64,000 bases of DNA, taken from NCBI GenBank assembly GCA_037957365.1, contig JARHVA010000316.1, forward strand, positions 1,674,001-1,738,000, in the 5' to 3' direction. Below the pieces are notes generated by a model. That model worked only from the letters and a program-made list of their open reading frames with translations. It searched no databases and was not told where the DNA came from. Source of the stretch: Torreya grandis. Its lineage: Eukaryota > Streptophyta > Pinopsida > Cupressales > Taxaceae. The number at the start of each line of letters is the position of its first letter. Position 1 is the first letter of the stretch. Shown here in pieces: positions 24,560-37,100 of the stretch. The position numbers and the translations under genes were made by a program.

Positions 24560-26640
24560 AGTTCTTCACTTCATTATCCATCCTCCAACAAATTGTATTT
24601 ATTCCACTTTTGTTCCTCTTTCTATTTTGTCTTGAAATATGTTATAAATTATGTCCAAAAACCCATTCAACATCTGACTATATGCCTTTTGTTAGCCAAG
24701 AGCCAACCAAATTTCTACCAAAAGTCTACCCCCTATACATGTTCATTTTTTAGTTATTTATAGCTTCTCTCTCATGGCTGCAACATTATCATCAACATAT
24801 GATATCATTGTCATACAAATAAACCACTCCTCTACACACCTTGTGAAATCGAATGGTTCACTCTCTTCACCTAAAACATTAGGTTCTTCTACATGCTTGA
24901 ACTGATATCAAATTTAGTTGCACTATCTCATCTATATCCATGATACAATCTTGTTCCACATCAATATTTGGCTTCTCATAGCCATCACCATTTTGCCTAC
25001 TCCTTAGGATAGTTTTTAGTTGTTCTTGTGACAACTCTCCATCCTCCATCTATTGAAATTGATATTCCACCTACATATCTATTTGAAAACAAACTTGTTT
25101 CTATGCTCTAACACTCTCTCTTGTCTCCACAATGTCTTGAATATAATCCTCTATAACTTGAACATCATCACCAACTAGCTTTTCACCCATCATTTCTATA
25201 TCAATCACTTGGTCAACTTCTTCACTCTATTTCTCATATAAATGAGCATGTTGGATTACACCACACTTAGTATTTATTTGAACATTGTCATATCTATAAT
25301 TGGACCTACAAAATGAAAAACCACATTAAGGGAAACAAGAGTTCCCATAAAAAACTTATCAATCATCTATGGACATGTTGTCCAACTCATCTTCAATGTT
25401 TGCATTCTTCTCATGTTTTTCACTCTCATAATGGATTGCCAATGGACCATTATAAAAAACTCTCATGGTTGTTTTTAACTCATCAATACCTTTGATTTTA
25501 ACTTATTCACATGGTTGAACCTATACTATCATCTCCTTGTGTACACTTCCTTAAAAAACATCCTCATACAATGCTTCCATCATGAAAACTTACAACTCTA
25601 TTTGGCTGCACTCTTCACTCACCTACAACTCTGCATAGTTGTAATCTTATTTCATCTCAATTGGTTCATTCATATAAAATTTCATCATTAATTGGCTGTC
25701 TTCAACCTTTTTACGATAAAAAATAAAAATGATAAGCTCATTACCATCATGAACCAATGACAATTCAACTTTTTCCCACTCATGGGACTTCACAATCTCT
25801 TACCCATCATCACATAATTGCTCTCCATCTTATATTGAATAATGTGCCACCTATATATCATCCTTAATGAGAATGTATTCCTCTATGGGATACTCATAAT
25901 TCCAATCTATCTTGTGAAAATCATAATTTGGTTGTACATATAGAAGCCTCATCTCTTTGTTGCCTTCCAAGAAAACTTGATTTTAGGTACACATGCACCT
26001 TTATGCTACTTCTCAAATTAGTCTTTAGATTTTTAAATGGAAACTTCCCATCCTTGTTTCCTCTCTTGGTAATATTATTCTCACCAAATTTATCATTCTT
26101 TTTCACATGAATCTTTTTCAGCCAATATGACTATAACATAGGGTGCACAAAACAACCCAACATCTTGGAAACCATCTATTCCCAATCACGAACCTTCTTC
26201 TTACCTTTCCCTTATCTCCTCACTTGGATATCCTTAAAATACATAGTTGTAACTCCACTCAATATTTTTCACACAACCTTCAACATCATGGGGTCAACAA
26301 CATTTATGTGCTCAAAATACAATTTTACCTCAACTATCCAAGTCAAGAGTTATTTCAGATTTTATTTTCCACAAAATTGAAAAACATCACAAAGATATTT
26401 ACTTATTTTCTCAACCATAACCTATGTTGGTTTATTTCATATGCTAGCATCTTATCCTACACTTTCTTGGCCACTCTCTAAAGCATTTAACTGATCTTGT
26501 AGAGACAATAACCCCACCATCAACTCTTTCTCATCACTATCGCATACAGTCTAACCATCATCACTTTGTGAAGGAATATCCAATATTTCTTATAACACTT
26601 TCAACATCTTTGTCAACTCACACATCTCACATGACCTTCT
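24560..26640 (-). pseudogene. Decayed gag-like frame, minus strand
   Basis: A minus-strand frame can be followed for about 2 kb with many TAG/TAA/TGA stops. Its upstream part (about 26450-26110) reads as a Trp/Tyr-spaced helical block (LLTWIVEVKLYFEHINVVDP...) then an RDWEQMVSKML block, which resembles the core of Retrotrans_gag-type proteins. A basic segment (26106-25921) follows, then a long acidic segment (about 25800-24900) rich in Glu/Asp. No zinc knuckle or pol domain is visible. The identification as gag is inference from composition and the one core-like block. Confidence 0.4.
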
Positions 26641-26689
26641 CTTGTGTGTCATATCTCACCATGAATCTATTGAACATTGTTCTTATTGT

Positions 26690-29575
26690 TAATGTTTGGC
26701 ATTGATTTTGTCATTAATGTCAAATGTTCTTAATAAAGGTATTCATGAGGTCATTAAAGAATCTTCTTGTTTGATATCATCATTAAGAGGTATGAAATTA
26801 TTTGAGGAACATGTAAGGCATGTGATCAATGTGAATAAGTATCAATGAGTGTTTCAATATCAGTGGTCAAGCTTCAAGTGCTTGAGAAACTTGGTCATGA
26901 CACTAGTCATAGCTTATAAAGTCCTAGTGAGAAGGTTTGAGCATGGTGGCTTGGTGAGATGGATGAATAGAGGCTTAATAAGATGTAAGGGTTTGATTAA
27001 TAATTAATATGAAGCATTATATAACTCATGAGAGTATCAAGCTGAACCTATAGGGGTAGGACCTATTAGTCAAGGCTATAACTAGACTATTTCTAGATCC
27101 TACTTGGCCTAATGTGGCATCATGATCTATTTTTAAGGTATATTAAGAATTTTTGACATTTTTTGAGCATGAGGGATATTGTGTGATCATGTAAATGAGG
27201 TGGAGAGCATATGGTATGAGGTTTTAAGGTCATTTAAAGACTTAATGAAGTGTGAAGACTTAGGTGTAGTAAAGCAAGATGTTGTGATCATGGCTTAATG
27301 AGGTATCGGGATCAGTTTCTAAGGGAAGCATGGAAAAGTGAGTGTTTTTAGAGGAATGATATGTTGTATAAATAATTTTCACAAGGCTTGAGGTCATGGT
27401 TTTTAAGTTAAGGCATGAACAATGGTTTTGAGGTCCCTCATGTGCATAAAATGAAGGGTTCTCAATTTGAAAAGGACTTTTAGGTATTCATTAGCATGTG
27501 TAAACTCTACATGGTAACTTTAGATGTTAAGGAGAGATGTGGAAGGGTCATAGATAATATATCCATGCATTATTGTTGAAAATAAGGGGTAATCTTTTAT
27601 GAACAATTGTTAACACAAAAAATAGTGTTAACCCTCTCTAAAACCCTAAAAATGAACTGATGTACATGATATTATTTTAAAGTTATTAGAATGGTTTTAT
27701 ATGGATAAGTAAGTGATTGGAGCTTTTATTCAACTCTCCCAGGCACCTCTAGGTTTGATTTGTTTATCAGGTGAGTGAGTGGACCCTACAGGAAAGGCTT
27801 TGTTTCTTAGAGTTTTGTTGTAGCATTCAAATTTGACCAAGTCAAATTTGATAAATATATGGAGGATAAAATTTGATACTTTTAATTTGTGTCCATGATT
27901 TTTTATAAGTATGTTCTATCCCTTAGGATTGTTAAACCAGTCATACAAGTTGACCAGTCGCTAAGAGGCCTAATAATGCAAATAGTGAGAAACCTAGGCA
28001 AAAGTGAGAAGGTGATTAGGGATGTGTTAACATAGATTAGGGATGAATCGAAGTGCATTGATATTTTATTAAATAATTTTAATACATTTTAATATTGGAT
28101 AATTTTTTTTGAGATCATTATATATAGCAAAAGGTTGCTCTCAAGTTGGCTTGTCTAGCTCAGTGAGGTCTATGTACAGTGAGGTCATGAGATTGGTATG
28201 CAAGACCACTAATTGCCATTAGATATTGTGATATTTTTGTTGGAGGTTTTTATAAATATTTTTTAGGATATTTTTCATGCATTATAATTCCTTTATTATG
28301 TTCTTTTAGTTGTCATAAGTTCAATTTTTCATGATTGTATTTTGAGGCTAGTTGGAAATTTTGAGGGGACTACTAGCAGAGAAGGGTTTGAGTATTTTTT
28401 CCCTAAGTTTTGAAGTCTAAATCATATGATTATGACCATGAGGTCATTTATATTATTTATATGTTATTTTTTTCATGTATTTTTGTAAAAATTATGTTTA
28501 TGCTTCGGTTGTTGAAGACAAACTATCTAGGTATGTATAGGCCTAATTGTGAACAATATTAATTGTGTGTTTCAAGTGTTAATTGGAGATAAAAGGTGTC
28601 ATGGACATAATATGAGATTATTATGGATATATTTTAGTGAAATATGATATTTTAATACTGTATAAGGAGTTTTAAAGTGTTCTAAGGAGTTCAAAGGGTA
28701 ACATGTGCTAATGAAGGCCTAATTGAATTAGGTCTCCTTAAGGCCTAAAATGGATTCTGGTCATATATGCTATGACAAAAATATTGTAATATTTGATTAA
28801 TTTTTGTGGAATATACTAAGGAATTTTGTATTTAAAACATAATTTGTAAAGTTTATATGTCAAACCAAGAGGTGTATGATCAAGAGCCTAGTATAAGAAC
28901 AGGGTCTAATAGGCCTAATTGACTAGTTAGAGAATGAGTGAGTTAAAGTGAATGATATTTAAATTTTAAGAGATAAATGAGGTATTATAGAACATTATGA
29001 GGTTGAAAATAAACTATAATTATGATTTTATAGGGTTACTATTTATTAAAATCAAGGTCAGATGACCTAATCAAGTCAAAAAGAGGGCCAGTTGAGCGAA
29101 GATGCCTAAAAGGCAGTTTGCGAGGGATTAGAGTGTGAAGAGATAAAGAGGAAGTCATTAATATTTGGTTTATAAATGAGGTGATATAAAGGTGATAAAA
29201 TAAATCATGTCATTGAATTAGTGATAAGTTGTCTACATGGTTGGTGCCTCCTTACAAGTAGGTGCATGTTAAAGCCTAGTCAAATGGGTGTTTGGTTAGT
29301 TGGGGTTGGTGCTCCATATGAAGTTGGTGATTAAATAAATATTGATGTTTGTATTATATGAATATATTAAATTTTAAAATATAATTTGGTTTCATTCCAC
29401 TCATATATATATTTCTTGTGTTATGCTTATATTAATGACTCTCTATGCATTACTATATCTTTGTATTGATTTGATGGTTCAAGGAATGTTAAATTACATG
29501 TGAAAGAAAGTTTTAAGAGAATGATTCACACCCCCCCCCCCCCCCTCACCCCAATAATTTATTATTTTTCCAATA
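26690..29575 (+). repeat. Probable 5' LTR/leader of a second copia element
   Basis: It begins near TGTTAATGTTTGGCATTGATTT, which resembles the TTGGCATTGATTTTGTCAT start found in several plant copia LTRs, and ends before a degenerate PBS. At about 2.9 kb it is longer than most copia LTRs, so part may be leader or a later insertion. Inside are AT-rich sequence, repeated AGGCCTAATT words (about 28540, 28720, 28905) and a run of 15 C near the right end (29531-29545). No second copy exists in the window to prove the edges. Confidence 0.35.
29531..29545 (+). repeat. C15 homopolymer near LTR end
   Basis: Fifteen consecutive C residues about 33 bp before the degenerate copia PBS. A C-rich stretch at the end of long plant copia LTRs is known to me in general form, and here it has expanded. 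Confidence 0.9.
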
Positions 29576-29577
29576 AT

Positions 29578-29589
29578 TATTATCAGATT
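29578..29589 (+). other. Degenerate copia primer-binding site
   Basis: TATTATCAGATT matches TGGTATCAGAGC at 8 of 12 positions with the central TATCAGA intact. The flanks (AAT before, TTGG after) also fit. It lies about 25 bp upstream of the decayed gag frame. Confidence 0.45.
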
Positions 29590-29599
29590 TTGGTCCTTT

Positions 29600-31015
29600 T
29601 AAGACAAGTCTAATAACTTGAAGGTGATCCTAATAAGCACAATATGTCCTGTGATCAACATGAAAAAGACAACATGTATGATGAAGAAGTCTACTAAGAC
29701 AGTGAAGAAGGAGAAGTTATGGTAGACCTTGAATATAAGATCATAATATCCCTTGATGATTTAAATAATCAAAATAAGACTATCATTAATCTCAATAGTC
29801 AGTTAGAAGTTGTCAACATAAGGTTTAAGTCAAAGTAAGTTGAGTATGACCAGTTGAAGACAGAGCTAGATTTATTGAAGGTTGAGCATGAACAACTCAT
29901 AAACAAAATGAAAATGTTTTAGATAGAGTGTGAGAAGTTATAATAAGTCAAGAGTACTAACATGAAAATACCAATCAAACAACCCAATGTAATAAAGGAC
30001 AAGTCATCATGGGACCATAGGAAAAGGAGTACTAAATCAAGAGGTAAGTACAAAAATGTTATTTCCTACATCTGTCACAATATATGACACATTATAAGAT
30101 TATTTTCTAATAGAGTTAGAACACCCTCAAGATTTAACAAGATATATGAAGCTCCTAGAATGCATGAGAAGGATCAAACATTGGTATGGAAGCCAAAGCA
30201 AGTTAAGATGGATTATATTGAGCTCAAGAGTCAAGATGGACTATTTACCAAGGAGGAGCATAAGACCAAAGAGGATTCTATACTAGCTTAGATTATATTT
30301 CACTTTTAAGATGAAGGCATGAAATGGTATATAGATAGTGGTTTTTCAAGCCACATGACAGGAGATAGAAATAAGTTTAGCTTGTTGAATAAGAATGCTA
30401 CAGGAATAGTGAGGTTTGGAGACAACACAACTACCAATATAGTCGGTAAGGTTGTCTTAAACTTGGACAATGGGAAGACCAAAACACAAAATATGTTGTA
30501 TGTGGAAGGTTTGAAACATAACCTACTTAGTATAAGTCAAATATTAAATCAAGGACACACACTAACCTTTCATGACAGAGGGTGTGAGATAAGGATAGCC
30601 AAATTAGGAAGGCCAATTGTCAATGCTAAGAGGATTGAAAATAATTTATATGTATCAAATGAGATCAAGAAAGAGAGATGATTCATGAGCAGGATAGATA
30701 AAATTTGAATATGGCACAAAGGGTTAGGTCACCTAAAATTTGATAATCTAGTCAAGATTAGCACTAATAAGTCTATGAAGAACATGCCTAAGATCACCAA
30801 ACCTACAAATGTACTTTACAAGGCATGTCAACATGGTAAGTAGACTAGAAGAAGGTTCAAGTCTAAGGAGTAATCTACTATAAGACCCTTTAGGTTAATA
30901 CACATTGATCTCTATGGGCCTAAAAGAATTCAAAGTATTCAAGGAGATAGCTACTTCATGTTACTAATAGATGATTACACAAGAATGAATTAGGTTATAT
31001 TAGTGATTATCCCAC
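29600..31015 (+). pseudogene. Copia gag-protease-integrase start, truncated
   Basis: Gag remnants (29600-30300) include an acidic part and a coiled-coil-like Leu/Lys/Glu stretch (about 29750-29940). A damaged zinc knuckle lies near 30070 (CHN...II, last Cys lost). The protease is open from 30319: WYIDSGFSSHMTGD carries the active-site D-S-G. The GLKHNLLSISQ block and the integrase-linked IWHKGLGHLKFDNLVKIS block (about 30710) follow, then CxHGK..R and the first integrase segment with HIDLYGP (about 30900) and FMLLIDDYTRMN. The homology stops abruptly near 31010 and the rest of pol is absent. This fits a copia truncated by another element. Confidence 0.85.
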
Positions 31016-31019
31016 ATGA

Positions 31020-32920
31020 TTATTATTTTTTAAGACCATTCTCATTTATCCAACTAGCTTGATACCTTTTAAGGTCATTACCTTCTTCCTTTTTCTTATA
31101 CAACATTAATCAGGTTTTGTTGCTCACCACTTCTTCTTCTATTCCACTTCCTGGGAGAACTACATTTGGCTTGAAGTTAATATTGGACCATTCATCTATG
31201 AAACTATGTAGCCAATGTCCAGTTGTCTTGTACATCTGGAGTCAGTTCAACCACCCCCTTCCTTTTTTTCTCTTCCCCCTTTTTCTCTATGTTATTTCCC
31301 TATCATCTGGTGGCAACTCTATGTCCTTGTTCTTATTATGCTATTGTGGATAGTAACACCTCTACTACATGTGCATGAATAATTATTTTTAAACCACACT
31401 AATGTTGTTTTTATTTGTGTGTATTTATTTGATTTTTATTGGTGTTTTGTTGTGCTTTCTTGCCTCTTATTTTCTTTCTTTCTTTTGGTTGTGTCTTCCT
31501 GGTTTCTTATTTCCCTATTTAGTCTTGTTCTTTTCTTTTTTTTTACAAGTACATTTTGATGGTCCACATGGATCTTGATTATTTATATCTTGATCTCATG
31601 TTATTAATTTATTCTTTATTTATCTTTAAACATTCTTGTTCCTACTTAAGTCTTGATTATTCATATCTAAATTTTGAGTTAAAATCATTTATGTTTTATT
31701 TTTCTTTGTCTTTATTTTTATTTAAATGTAAATAAATGTAACTCTGGTCTTGGTAATTTTTACCATTATCCTTAGTTATAAGTATTCACATTCAAACTAT
31801 CTCAACATGATTGAAATGTAATGTCATTATAGGTTATTCATACTTATGATGCCTAATTTCATTTTGCTATAGCAAGAACTATGTTATTTGGAGTCAAGTC
31901 TCAACATCAATGCAAATCCAATAAACATCTCTCAAGAACACCAATGAAACTAGGTACCAATAGGTTAACACCCAACTCTATGCAAAAAATGCATCTCTTG
32001 GCATACATCATGAGTCTAATTGAACACTGATCAGTTTTATTCATCCCTCATTCCATTTTCTCCCACTTCTAGGCAAACTACATTGGCTTGATGTTCATTT
32101 AGATTATATATAAAGTGCTTGGATACATGACGTGTCTTAGGTAAGCTCAACCATCTTTATTCTTCTTTTCATCTCTTTCATCACTTTGTGCATCCTCATA
32201 TGCCTAGTTTTTTATGGATTTTTCAAAGACATTATACCATCACATCTATGTTTGTACCCGATCATCTTTAATCTATGTCATAGGTTATATATTTGAGCTA
32301 TTTATTGCTAATTTTTTATATAGAGGCACACCATTTGAACCCACCATTGAATCAAATCAGTCCTACAGGGGCAAACCATTCTTTATTAGTGATCAAATTC
32401 AGCCCTACTAGGGTAAAATTTATTTATCACACAATAAAATTCACTCTGATGGATTACATTATTATTTATATCTTTGGAGACATGATTCTCCTTTTCTTCT
32501 AGTTCTAAGCTCTATGAAAATTTACCCTTTTTATGGCAATATTTTAGTGTGCAACTTATCTTAGGATTGATCATTATATAAACACATAACTTGCACCCTA
32601 TTTTTGGGTGTGTTCAAAGTGTGTCACTTATATTTTTGGATTATATCCTTCCCTTCCCTTTGTACTTAAGGAAATTTTGCTTTTATTATATTTTGATCAT
32701 TGATGGAATCAATGCATGCAAGAATTTGCTCATTCATATTTAATCTATTCCATAGGTTAATATCATATTCTCTCTTTTTTCAAGAGTCCATCCTTATTTT
32801 TCATCCTAGTATATCCTCTTGAGGGGGCATCATGGGTCATTTCCTTCCAACTTCTTCTTGACAACTCTTTTATTTGAAAAGACATTGCTTCACCTGAATG
32901 TCTTGTTATACCTTCTCAAA
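31020..32920. other. 3' spacer of a gypsy element with a diverged direct repeat
   Basis: No coding region is supported. A segment near 31135-31260 recurs in diverged form near 32065-32160. Both share CCACTTC, then GGNAAACTACATTNGGCTTGA, then a GGTAAGCTCAACCA or AGTCAGTTCAACCA block, about 920 bp apart. The TTGAGGGGGCATCAT tract near 32828 parallels one at 22540, about 100 bp before the next LTR. This fits the 3' end of a gypsy whose coding part is gone. Confidence 0.45.
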
Positions 32921-32931
32921 TAGGGGAAAAA
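32921..32931 (+). other. Polypurine tract of gypsy element
   Basis: TAGGGGAAAAA ends directly before TGTAGACA, as in the element ending at 22640. Confidence 0.7.
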
Positions 32932-34141
32932 TGTAGACATATAATTCCTAACATCATTATGTTTAAATTGTCAATGTTACTCTAAATTTATGAAAATTCA
33001 CAATTTGGGATAAAATCACTTAAACACGCTAAATGGTTTAAGGTTATCGTATATAAGTGCTGATTTAGTCTAATGTATCCCTAAATGGGCCAATGCATTT
33101 TATGTGATTATTAAATTTTCTCAAATCATTTTGAGTCAAAATGATGAAAATGCATTTTGATGCTCTATATCACTCTTTTCTTCTAATTTGAAAGCACATG
33201 ACATGTGCATGTGTTAATTTGTGTCAACAACATTCTAAATGGGATAACAATTCATAAGCAACTATCATCATCTTCTAAGTCCTCTCTAGTCAAATTACAA
33301 CCCAGTAATATGAATTTTTGACCAGTTTGATTAATGAAGTGTACCAATTTTGAAAGAATTACATTAAAATTGGATTAATCTTATTTAGGAAAATCAAACC
33401 AAAATATGAGCTTAAGTAAGAATTCCATGGAGGTTATTGAATATTTCTTTAATGAAAATTGGTTCCTATTAACTACATCATCAAGTGAGATCATTTTTGA
33501 GGTGGCATCCATAAGCCATAAATGCAATAAATATCATGATTATGACTTCCCATGCCTATTATAAATTATTATGAGGATAATTATGGATTTTATTTACATA
33601 ATTGGATTAATTCATGGTCACACATCTTGATCTCAAGATGGACAATCATGGTTGATCCTGATCAATTTGAAAAATCTATAAATAAAAGGGCCTAGACAAC
33701 TTTGATTAAGCTTCATTTGTGTAAACTTATTATGTAGAATTATTTCCATATGCCTTTTGTGTGTTTTGATTATTATGTTTAATTTGAAATAGGATAGCTT
33801 CATTGATAGGAATAACACTTATTTTCATATCATGAGCCTAGCTTAGTTGATGTTTTTGAGATGGTGGAGGAGCTTGGCCTTACACCATTGTTGAAGACTT
33901 GAACATCAAATCAAGGGGAAAAACACATTTTAAGACACATATGAATTATGGTATGCTCTTGGGAAGGTAATTATGTTTTCTTTCTTTCATTGAGTTCTTA
34001 TTGTCATTTGCACACCTCGTTGAATAGGTTGGCCTAGATTATTATGTTCTTATGCATTTCTTGTGTTTTTCATGACTAATGTTTGATCTAACTATCTTTG
34101 TAATACATCTCTAAAAGTTTTAGGTCATAATTAGACTTACA
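32932..34141 (+). repeat. Gypsy 3' LTR (plus orientation), about 1.2 kb
   Basis: It begins TGTAGACATA after the PPT and ends near GACTTACA. Its middle (33545-33720) aligns with the reverse complement of 4410-4580 in the LTR at 3994-5167, including the TATA region CTATAAATA near 33675. The two LTRs are clearly diverged, so both are old. Short open stretches inside are not conserved between the two. Confidence 0.65.
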
Positions 34142-37100
34142 TAATATTATGGTCCTAATTGCATAAGTAATATTAGTTTAATGGTTTAATTAATAAAAAA
34201 AATAATTTACATTTTTACCTGCTTTAAACGTGTTTTATTTTTCCTAGCAATGAAATATTTCACTAATAATCTAGTGTGAGATCCATGTGCATCGAATATA
34301 AATTTTCATAAAAAAATAATGAAATAATTGTAATATGAAATAATCAAATTTTAATATGAAGGTAGAATCTCTAAACTTGTATTATGGAAAAAGCTGAACC
34401 AATACAAAAATAACACACATGTTTAGTTACATAGAATATTCCATATAAACCACCATCTTAGTGTAGATAAAATTATTCATTTGGTATCATTGTAATAAAA
34501 TAAATTTGGTAATAATTATTGTATGTGCATCTCAAAGGATGAATGTGGTATTGATGAATGCAATTACATGAGTGACATGGTTGTGTCTCCACAAATTTTT
34601 GTGTTAAAATTCAGTACATTATATTTCAATTTTATTACTAAATTTTTAATGATAAAAATAGTTAGATAAAATGCACACATGTAAATTGTTAAATTAATTT
34701 TACTCAATAATTATCTTAACATAATAAAATGTACAAAAATAAGAGTGATTAATATCAACTAAATCCCATAAGGCCATCTAAGGTGCTAGTACTACAATAA
34801 GTTATGATAATAGAATTCCCACGATCCATCTCATTATGTAAATAAATAAAAATTAATGAAAAGAATATATATAATGTGAATATAATTATCCCTAAATTTT
34901 ATAAAGAAATAAAAGATATGTAATTATGGAATGCTTCTAGATATCTTGTGTTTTTTTGTTCTGTATTTTGAGCCATGGTTTATCTTCTGACAAAGAGTAT
35001 GAGCCATACATATAAACATATACATTTTTATAAAATTATATGAGACAAAATCATTTAATTAAAATGACACCTATCTCAATGCCTTGACATGACATGAAAA
35101 TTTTGGGTCTTTAATGAAATGTGTAAGGTACAAGTGCAATTATAATATGTTATGATTTTGGTTTGGGAAGATATTAAACATTTTCCTTAAATCCAAATTT
35201 ATAGTTTCATAAATTGTTTTTTATAGAGTTTTAGATTTTTAAATTCAATGGGAACTAGATAATGTTTCCATGGGGGGACAATAACAAGTCATTCTATCTA
35301 GGTGTTGGGGATGTATGAGGTGTCATTAATCACTGATAAGACATTGAATGACTAAATGAATAACTAGACATTGCCAATGGAAAAATGAGAGGCAAATATT
35401 ATTTGTTTATTTAGTGACATCATGCTTGTTGATACATGTAATTGATGTTTATATTATATTAGGGTGATTAATAAATAACATGAGTTGTGTTATAGTTAGA
35501 GTACTCATCTTTTTTCAAGGTAGAAGAATGAAAACACTAGGTGATTGATGGCCACATAGATGTAGAAGTTAAAGGAATGTAACAAAATTTGAAAAATGAA
35601 ATAGGGTTTTGGGTCTACATTGTGAGAAGCGTATTGATGTGGAGGCTTAATAGATAAATAATACAAAGGGTTTTTAATACAGTTGGGCATTGAAACCTAT
35701 GGAGGTTTGAGATTTGATAAAGGCATTCTAAATCTTTGCTAGAGATCAAGAGGTCAAAAAGAAAATTATATTTGTGGTATTAGAGTTCCACAGAGGATTG
35801 GAAATTCAAAAAAAATTACAAAATGGTTGGTGAGCTCTACCAGAAGGTCACGGGTCTAAACATAAATTGCAAATGATAGGGTCAAAGTCCATGGGAAGTT
35901 TGGATGCTAAAAGGTAATTACACATGAAATGTAGGATGTGTGCAGAAAGTGTCACATAAAAAGGTAGTTGCAAAGTGTTATACCAAACTCTATCAAGGAA
36001 TTATACACATAAGCACACATGTTCAAACATAATTATTGAAAATTCAATTTGCATACATGACTTTGGATCTTGTGAATAAGGAGACAAGAAAATGGAATGG
36101 CAGAAAAGGGAGACAACAAATCAATTTACAAGTTTATCAAAGTGAAAATTGATTGAAAGGTTTGGATTCCACATCAAAGGGAGAAATGAGTGAGAATAGT
36201 TTGACAAGGAAGGTACATGCCCAATTGGTCGAGTGGTGATGCATGTTTGCATGACTGGTCAGTTGGTAATACCATTGAAGGCAATGTGATTTGCTTGCGG
36301 AGAAAAAGATTCAAAATCATATCATGGTGCATTACCAAGATTATTATGAACTTTATATATCCCTATCTTATTTCCTCAGAACCTTGTCATTTTGATAAGG
36401 TAAAACTAGTTCATTGAAATATAATAGAAATACTTGTTCAAGCAGTGAAAGCGATATAATTATCGAAATAACATGGCTGGGAGCAAGTAACACATTTGTA
36501 AAAACATAAAGAATTGAAATTTTCATAGAACATAACCTAAAATAAATTATTTTTTTCCATTATCTTCCTCCTTGGGCATTACTTCCCCCCATTTTCTATG
36601 CACACTTGCTACACCCCTGCCTGTTGTTTTCTGCACCTGCTCCTGCCCTCACTCAAAATATATATTTTATTTTTATTCTTGGCATTGAAAAATTATGTGC
36701 ACATATTGGCAATTAGAGTAACAATTATAAAATAAAACCAATATAAATACCTATTAAGTAGTAAAACTTGTGCAAGTACATAAATAAAAAAGATCACAAT
36801 TGTAATATATAGGCACATAAATAAAAAAGAGCACAAATGTATACCTTATTGTTGAAAAAGACTCTTTATTTAGGATGGTCCTACAGGGAAGGATTATGGA
36901 TTCATTAATAAGCCCTTGAATTACAATACTCTCCAAATAAAATTTCATGTACATTAACCTATTAAGCCATTACATATCATTATCCATAGATGCAAAGGGT
37001 AGAATATGGCTATAGATTAAAAAGCTAACTAAAAGCAAATTAATTTTATGAAAATACACATGAAGTGAGGAGCCATGTTGAGGATGCATGGAGCATTGTC

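Noticed and set aside
28150..28210. tRNA gene suggested by TAGCTCAGTGAGG
   Set aside because: No matching B box, acceptor stem or cloverleaf could be drawn.
31117..31353. 78-codon open stretch after the truncated copia
   Set aside because: Lies in a diverged repeat of a spacer and the second copy does not keep the frame.
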